Below are positions 58,605 to 64,000 of a stretch of DNA of 64,000 nucleotides, piece after piece (position 1 is the stretch's first letter; every line of letters begins with the position of its first letter). The notes beneath the pieces are model-generated. The model was not told the origin of the DNA. It saw only the letters and a list, made by a program, of their open reading frames with translations, and ran no database searches. Both the position numbers and the translations under genes were made by a program. Source of the stretch: Styela clava (Eukaryota > Chordata > Ascidiacea > Stolidobranchia > Styelidae). The stretch lies in NCBI RefSeq assembly GCF_964204865.1, contig NC_135263.1:15607426-15671425 (forward strand), read 5' to 3'.

Positions 58605-61600
58605 AATGTTGTACATAAAATGGAGTAAAAGTGGGCTATCAAGATTATATATTTTTCATTTGAATTTTTACCAATTATATAATACGGTCTTGATAATTAC
58701 CAAATTAAGCAAAAATTGCCACGATTTATGCTTAACACAAACTAAAGTGCTCAAAAGATATTATTATTGATCTTAACCTATGTAGTGACAAAAACATTCA
58801 TTACTGCCTTTGAAAATTTGTTAGGGTGAGATCGAGCCAAGGCTATATCCCATTTCACTTCTCTTCTCACTCTTATTATTGCGTACTTAGGGATAGAGTG
58901 TTAAAAAGTAATCACCATTACCTGTCACCACCATTATATTTCTTGTTTGGTTTTTGATATTTTTAGAGCAAGGTGTTCTTCCCGTGATCATGTATATAGA
59001 TTTGATTGGTTTTGAACTTCTCTTTAAAATATACTCATTTTATATAAGCCGATGTACATACTCCTTCGATGAAAAGACTCATCTTCGGATGTTAAAGTTG
59101 GGTAGAGTATTACAGTATAATACCCCCAGTAAAGAATAACTGTGTCCTGCAGTTTGAAAGTAACTCATGATGATTCTGCATGTATTTGAATGCAATTGTT
59201 TTGTTTTTCGTAATATATTACTGGTGTCCTCATATGTGTGTAAATTTGTTTTTTCAAATAAGTGGAAAGGTTTAGCAGAGGTTATACATTATTTGGGATA
59301 CAGTGATTATAGAATAGGGAGACAACTCTTTTAAGAAAAATTTCCAGCGACCTAGAGAGTTACTGCAATTTTGAGTAAAAGCCTTGTGGTACATCTGATT
59401 AGCTGAGTTTGCCTTAATGATTTATACGCTTCTTGCCAAACAGCAATTTCGCACCTCATTTCTTGGGTTAATCTCCTTGTCATTCTGTGGGTTGGGGGGA
59501 AGATGCAAATCGAAATTAAAAGTGTATACTTACTTTTGAGACAACCTGTATAATAGGAAAAAAGAGCCCTCTCTGAAGAAAAAATTCCCAATGTTACTGG
59601 CACTTCTGTAGTTGTCATTAGTTTATTTCCAATTTGAAACTACTTATTATGATTGATGATATATCAATATTATTTTCTTATGCCTTTTTTGTATATTATT
59701 CGGAAGGATTTTTGTTGAAAAATAATGAAAAGCATTCGTTAGGTGAAAATATAATGATGATGTCAATAAAATTCCTGACATCTTGCCTTTGCGCCTTTGT
59801 TGACGGTGATAACGTGCAGAGGAAGCCAAATAGCTTTTTCATAACTTGGAACGCAACCCACTGAGCGTTCACAGTATGGGTGATTTACAAAAATTGTGTG
59901 TTTAAACTGTGTTATATGATTATATATTGTATATCGGTATATGGCGGGGGCAGTTGCTTCCTCGTTTATAGTCAAAACCACACTGTTTGATTGAACTCTG
60001 CACATACAAACTTACTACAGTGATGTGTCGCAAATGCGATGTGGCCCAAATTGCTACTATAAATGCTTCCACGTTCAATGTGAGCAATTCGTACATATAG
60101 GCAGTGGTGGGATTCAAATTTTTTGTCAGTCGGTTCCTTCACAAAAGTCTTATTTTTCAGCCGGTTCTGTTACAAACAAAACATTGACAGTAACCAGTAT
60201 TGCTAACCGGTTCGCCGATCTCATAAAATTCCGTGAGACGGTTCTTTAGAACCGGCTGAATCCCACCACTGCATATAGGTAAGTAAACACAAATTTTATA
60301 GTATCAGCGTGTGTAATCATATGGTATGCGGTGGTAGCCTAATTCACGAGAATAGCCACGATAAATGTCTCTTGCATTTGTCGTCTGCGATTGTCCTTTC
60401 TCGAAGGTGATGTCGCTTGTTCCTAGGTAAGTAAAATGTACCTTGTTATATAAATTGATTAATAAAAAACCTAAACCCGAAGTCAGATCTCATATCTATG
60501 CTGGGTAAGGTATCTAATTCCCAAATATTCATTACATAGTGTCTAAAATACATCCCACATATAATATATTATTTACCCCACTTCCACACTTCTGCTATAG
60601 GGATCGTTTTTGGCGCAAGTTTTGTTCGGTCGACAGTACGAAAGAGAACGTTATTGGAACATCGCTGAAGGATAACAATGCCACCGATACTGTCCAAGCG
60701 TGTCTGCGTGTAAATATAGATGACTCAACTATCTTCATCTCCACAACATGCCACAGGTATCCATAGCACAACCTTTCAAGAAAATTTGACCAAGGTCATG
60801 CGCACTCGCTCCAAAAAAGGAGACTGATTGACGAGAGACTTTTGAGCAGCTCCACGAAAACACCGAATTTCTTGGCAAACAGTTGAGAGCATAACAGTTT
60901 GAAAACAGATATTTCCTGACCGAACTTTCAGCTCAATGGAGAGTAAGAAAAATCTTTTATTTTATGATATATTAAGCATGTGTAATCACGTTGTGTGCAC
61001 ATACATATAAAAACATGGCTAAAAATTCCGCTTGTGATAAAATTGCTGGCCATCAGTTGACAAGTGTTTAAAATTCATGGTTGCCATTTTTATCAAATGC
61101 ATAGTCCAAATAAAATTTTAACGATAGTAGCATTCCATCAGGATAAAAAAAAACATTCAAATGGATCTTTCAAACTTTCCTAGATCAAAAGGGAATCAAT
61201 TTAAAGCAATCCCTGCCTTCAAACTCCTGCCTGGCAATACTATGGTGATTAAAAGGAAGATACAAAAGATTTAATTTGAAATTTTAAGATGACACCCCCA
61301 AGACTTTTATAAATATTCAACCGGCAGAAATAACTTAGAAGTTAGTCGTACAAATTTAAAACAAAACTAAAATCTGAAGCGACAAACATTCATGATAAGC
61401 ACACAACCATAACAAAAATGCAAGAAATTAGCATCCAAGCATGATAAACACTTAATCTAAAAAATCACATTGTGTACTTGAGCAAACCAACTACCGCACT
61501 TTGACAATAAGTAACATAGATATGACTGGTACCAGTAAGCCAATTTTCGAAAAAATGTTAACACAGTAGTTTGTAGTTGATGTTGTTTCTTGACGCCATT

Positions 61601-61720
61601 CTCATGCCATATTAGACAAAATTAAACAGCTTTTGATGGGATATGTTTGATTCATATTTTATATGAATCCAGAATCCCAAGCTGTAAGTAGCATACTATC
61701 AAGTCTGGTCTTGAATCACA
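58605..61720. other. Convergent intergenic region
   Basis: 3.1 kb between the end of ISCU (+) and the end of the unknown gene (-). Apart from the hAT element at 60102 I see only AT-rich unique sequence and short open frames without recognisable content. No canonical AATAAA lies within 100 bp of the ISCU stop. Confidence 0.5.
60102..60271. mobile_element. hAT-type MITE with CAGTGGTGGGATTC ends
   Basis: Ends CAGTGGTGGGATTCAAA and GCTGAATCCCACCACTG; interior has repeated CCGGTTC motifs. The 8-mer CATATAGG is perfectly duplicated (60094-60101 and 60272-60279). The terminus and CCGGTTC pattern resemble hAT families known from vertebrates, some with a record of horizontal transfer. This link is from memory and untested. 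Confidence 0.9.
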
Positions 61721-63981
61721 CTACAGTGTAGGATGTTTACTATCAAGATCAACAGAGTTGTCAAACTTTCGGTTTTGACCAGGTCCTCGCTTTTGCTGTT
61801 GGTGTAATTTCATTATTCGAGAGCATTTTGTGCAACATGTTCCAGTACCAGAGTATAATATCTGTCCCAGAAAAGAAATTAAGACTGTAAAATAGTATCG
61901 TAAATATGGAGATTTGAAATCATTTAGTCTCCTTTTACCAGTGAAAAAAGCTTGACAATGACTTAACAGAAGCCTATTACAATCGTGCTTTCAAAGAAAA
62001 AAAATGAATATTTTTAATGAATTATAACATGCTGTATTAATTAATCCATATTGTTACCTGACAATTCACAGCCCGTTGTCTTATGTCTTCTCCTGGGCCT
62101 TCCCTAGATGACCAGACTTCAAACTTACTGACTAAAATTCCATGAATATACAAGTCGCTGATGCATGGTGCAGGGAAACCCATGCACATTTTTGCTTCTG
62201 CCAATACACGGAACACCTGTGGAAAAACATCATTTATTAGAGCAATTCACAAAATAACCTCTGAAATGGTTCTGGGTTAGGATATACGATAGTTCACCTT
62301 GCTCAAACTAGAAGAAGTTTTCTCCAAATCTGTAATGCCACCCAGGTCATTGGGATACACTCTTCGTCCAAGAGCATGAATGACAACAGTCCAATCATCG
62401 TAAATCTTAATTTCCCTCAACGCTCTTTGTCCATTTACAAGCCATTGACCAGAAAATAGAAACCATTCTACAAATTTAGCGGATCTTCCTCCATCAATTT
62501 CATTGTTTCTTCGATTACTGCAAGATGTGCTGGATGATTTCAGCCAGCCATATCTTTGAGCTGCAAAATTCTATGAACAAAGTAGTGTTATTTCAATACC
62601 AATTTAGGAAAACTTGAAATATCCTTCCATTGCAATATGTTACCATTTCTACTAGTACACAAACATGCACAGAGAAAACAAGCAAGATTGAACATGAATT
62701 GCCTTCATCAAGGCCTATCATATATTTTACCTTTATGCAATTCTACACTATACTGAAAATTTGTATTTTTCTTACCTGAAGAGAGTTCCAAGTGATTGGA
62801 ATATCATTATTATAACTTCCACCCACATCCACATATGCCCTTTTGGTAGCAGTGCTGCTATCAGCCTTTGGAATTATCAATGGTTTTTTGATTGAATCAG
62901 CAGAATGGCGCCGACCATTGCTCCCAATAACAACAGTTTTACCTTGTAGATTTTTTTGAATTTTCAGTGTTATTAAAGATTCTGGCTTATAATGTATCGT
63001 TTGAGATGTGGGAGGCTTTGACAGAACAGTCTGTATGCTTGTTTTCGTAGCGATTGGTTTGGAAAGGTTTAATATTCCCGATGGAGTGGAAAATTCAGAT
63101 GTAGTTTCAGATTTTCCCATTACAGTCAGTTTCTGTGGCTCAGTCTGAATAACATCAGAGACTTGCACTTCACGTTTGATACTGAGATCCAAACCATTCG
63201 ATAAATTAATATCTGTTTTTGTCTGTCCATCTGCTTGATCAGAGTCCAATGTAGCACATAGACGAAGCCTCTTTGATGCCCAACAATCATCCCCAGTTGT
63301 TTGAAATTCAGTAGATTGTGCAGCATCAGTGTTACTGCTCATAGTGATACTTGCTTGACTGAAAACTATGCCAGATGATGGATTCGTTAGCATCTTTCTA
63401 TTATCAGGATTTTGGCTAGTACAGCTTGCTACGTAATTCTTCAAATTTACATTGAACCTCTTTAACGATCTTGAATCGTCTGAATGTTGGGATGTTTTTG
63501 CAAAGGGAGCGAAAAGATCACGCTCAAGCTCCATTGGAGCGCCAGTCATTTCACTATTTTCAGGGGGAACTGAATTTTTATTATACAACACAATTTGGGT
63601 TTTATTGGGTGAGTTCTCATTCATTTGAGGAGAGTTTGAATCTTGGGTCGGAATTACAGTAGGGCTTCGGCTTATCACAAGTTTGCTTCCATCCACACGA
63701 GATACACTGTGGTAGAAATTAGGTTTCGACTTGAACAAAGAGCTTGGTACCATTGATAAAGGATTGTGAGACATATTTGCTCTCTCGTCATTCCAGCTTG
63801 ACAACTGGCTGCGCATATTGCTATCAAAAATTGAAGTACTGAAAGCTGCAGCAGAACGTCTAAGTGTCGGCATCAACATTTTCTTTCCTTCTTCGCTATC
63901 ACTATCTACATCAATTGGCTTTATATTCAAATAAACCCATTCACGTTTTCCACCTTTAAATGACCTTGAAAATACAAACAT
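61721..63981 (-). CDS. Unrecognised, probably nuclear protein with C-terminal cysteine motif (3' part)
   Basis: I do not recognise this gene. Four minus-strand exons join in phase 0: about 63964-62776, 62570-62298, 62216-62058 and 61861-61721. The first visible exon may start at an acceptor (TTTTCAAG before 63964) or at the Met at 63981, so the gene probably continues past the window. The large exon is disordered and Ser/Thr/Asn-rich, with GLDLSIKRE and GILNLSKPI, which resemble CtBP-type (P)xDLS motifs, and basic patches (KRLRL, RRHS). The next two exons encode a folded, aromatic-rich region (KFVEWFLFSGQWLVNG, YDDWTVVIHALGRRVYP, CMGFPAPCISDLYIHG). The last exon ends with NCQ followed by CCTKCSRIMKLHQQQKRG and a short tail. 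The cysteine cluster and following basic segment resemble C-terminal modules of some domesticated-transposon proteins, which is inference only. All four exons have good splice sites, so a genuine gene is very likely. Confidence 0.75.
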
Positions 63982-64000
63982 ACTTGTTTTAACGAAATAC

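Overview
The window is a stretch of an AT-rich, intron-bearing animal genome. Six conserved animal genes are recognisable: BTAF1, a cyclic-nucleotide-gated channel beta subunit, a TXNDC12-like thioredoxin, GABARAPL2, SENP8 with MTHFS, and ISCU. Introns mostly follow GT-AG. The non-coding DNA is full of short non-autonomous transposons, mainly hAT-type elements with 8-bp target duplications, Tigger-like elements with TA duplications and tRNA-derived SINEs. The SENP8 and MTHFS reading frames overlap by 14 bp on one strand. Together with modest intron sizes and intronless housekeeping genes, this fits a tunicate (ascidian) that uses spliced-leader operons, but that assignment is inference and no species can be named.

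Layout. (1) 5-21331 (+) holds the last 21 exons (1041 residues) of BTAF1/Mot1, the Snf2-family ATPase that removes TBP from DNA. Its 7.1-kb intron 14 hosts an antisense three-exon gene for a small type I membrane protein. That intron also carries a 269-bp inverted repeat in two apparently identical copies. Intron 16 carries a 71-bp in-frame copy of part of a downstream exon. (2) 24462-30390 (+) is a five-exon gene for a single-pass membrane protein with a tiny ectodomain and a 430-residue Ser/Arg/Tyr-rich tail. (3) 32091-38847 (-) is a 12-exon CNG channel beta-type subunit. (4) 40911-43127 (+) is an ER thioredoxin-like protein of the TXNDC12/AGR family. (5) 46179-46841 (-) holds the last three exons of GABARAPL2. 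(6) 52631-53867 (-) is the intronless SENP8-MTHFS overlapping pair. (7) 58122-58604 (+) is an intronless ISCU. (8) 61721-63981 (-) is the 3' part of an unrecognised, probably nuclear gene with a C-terminal cysteine motif.

The genes do not form one pathway. They cover transcription (BTAF1), signalling (CNG channel), ER redox, autophagy, NEDD8 processing plus folate metabolism, and Fe-S cluster assembly. Exon boundaries were read by eye and checked for splice dinucleotides and intron-phase continuity. No alignment or transcript data were available.
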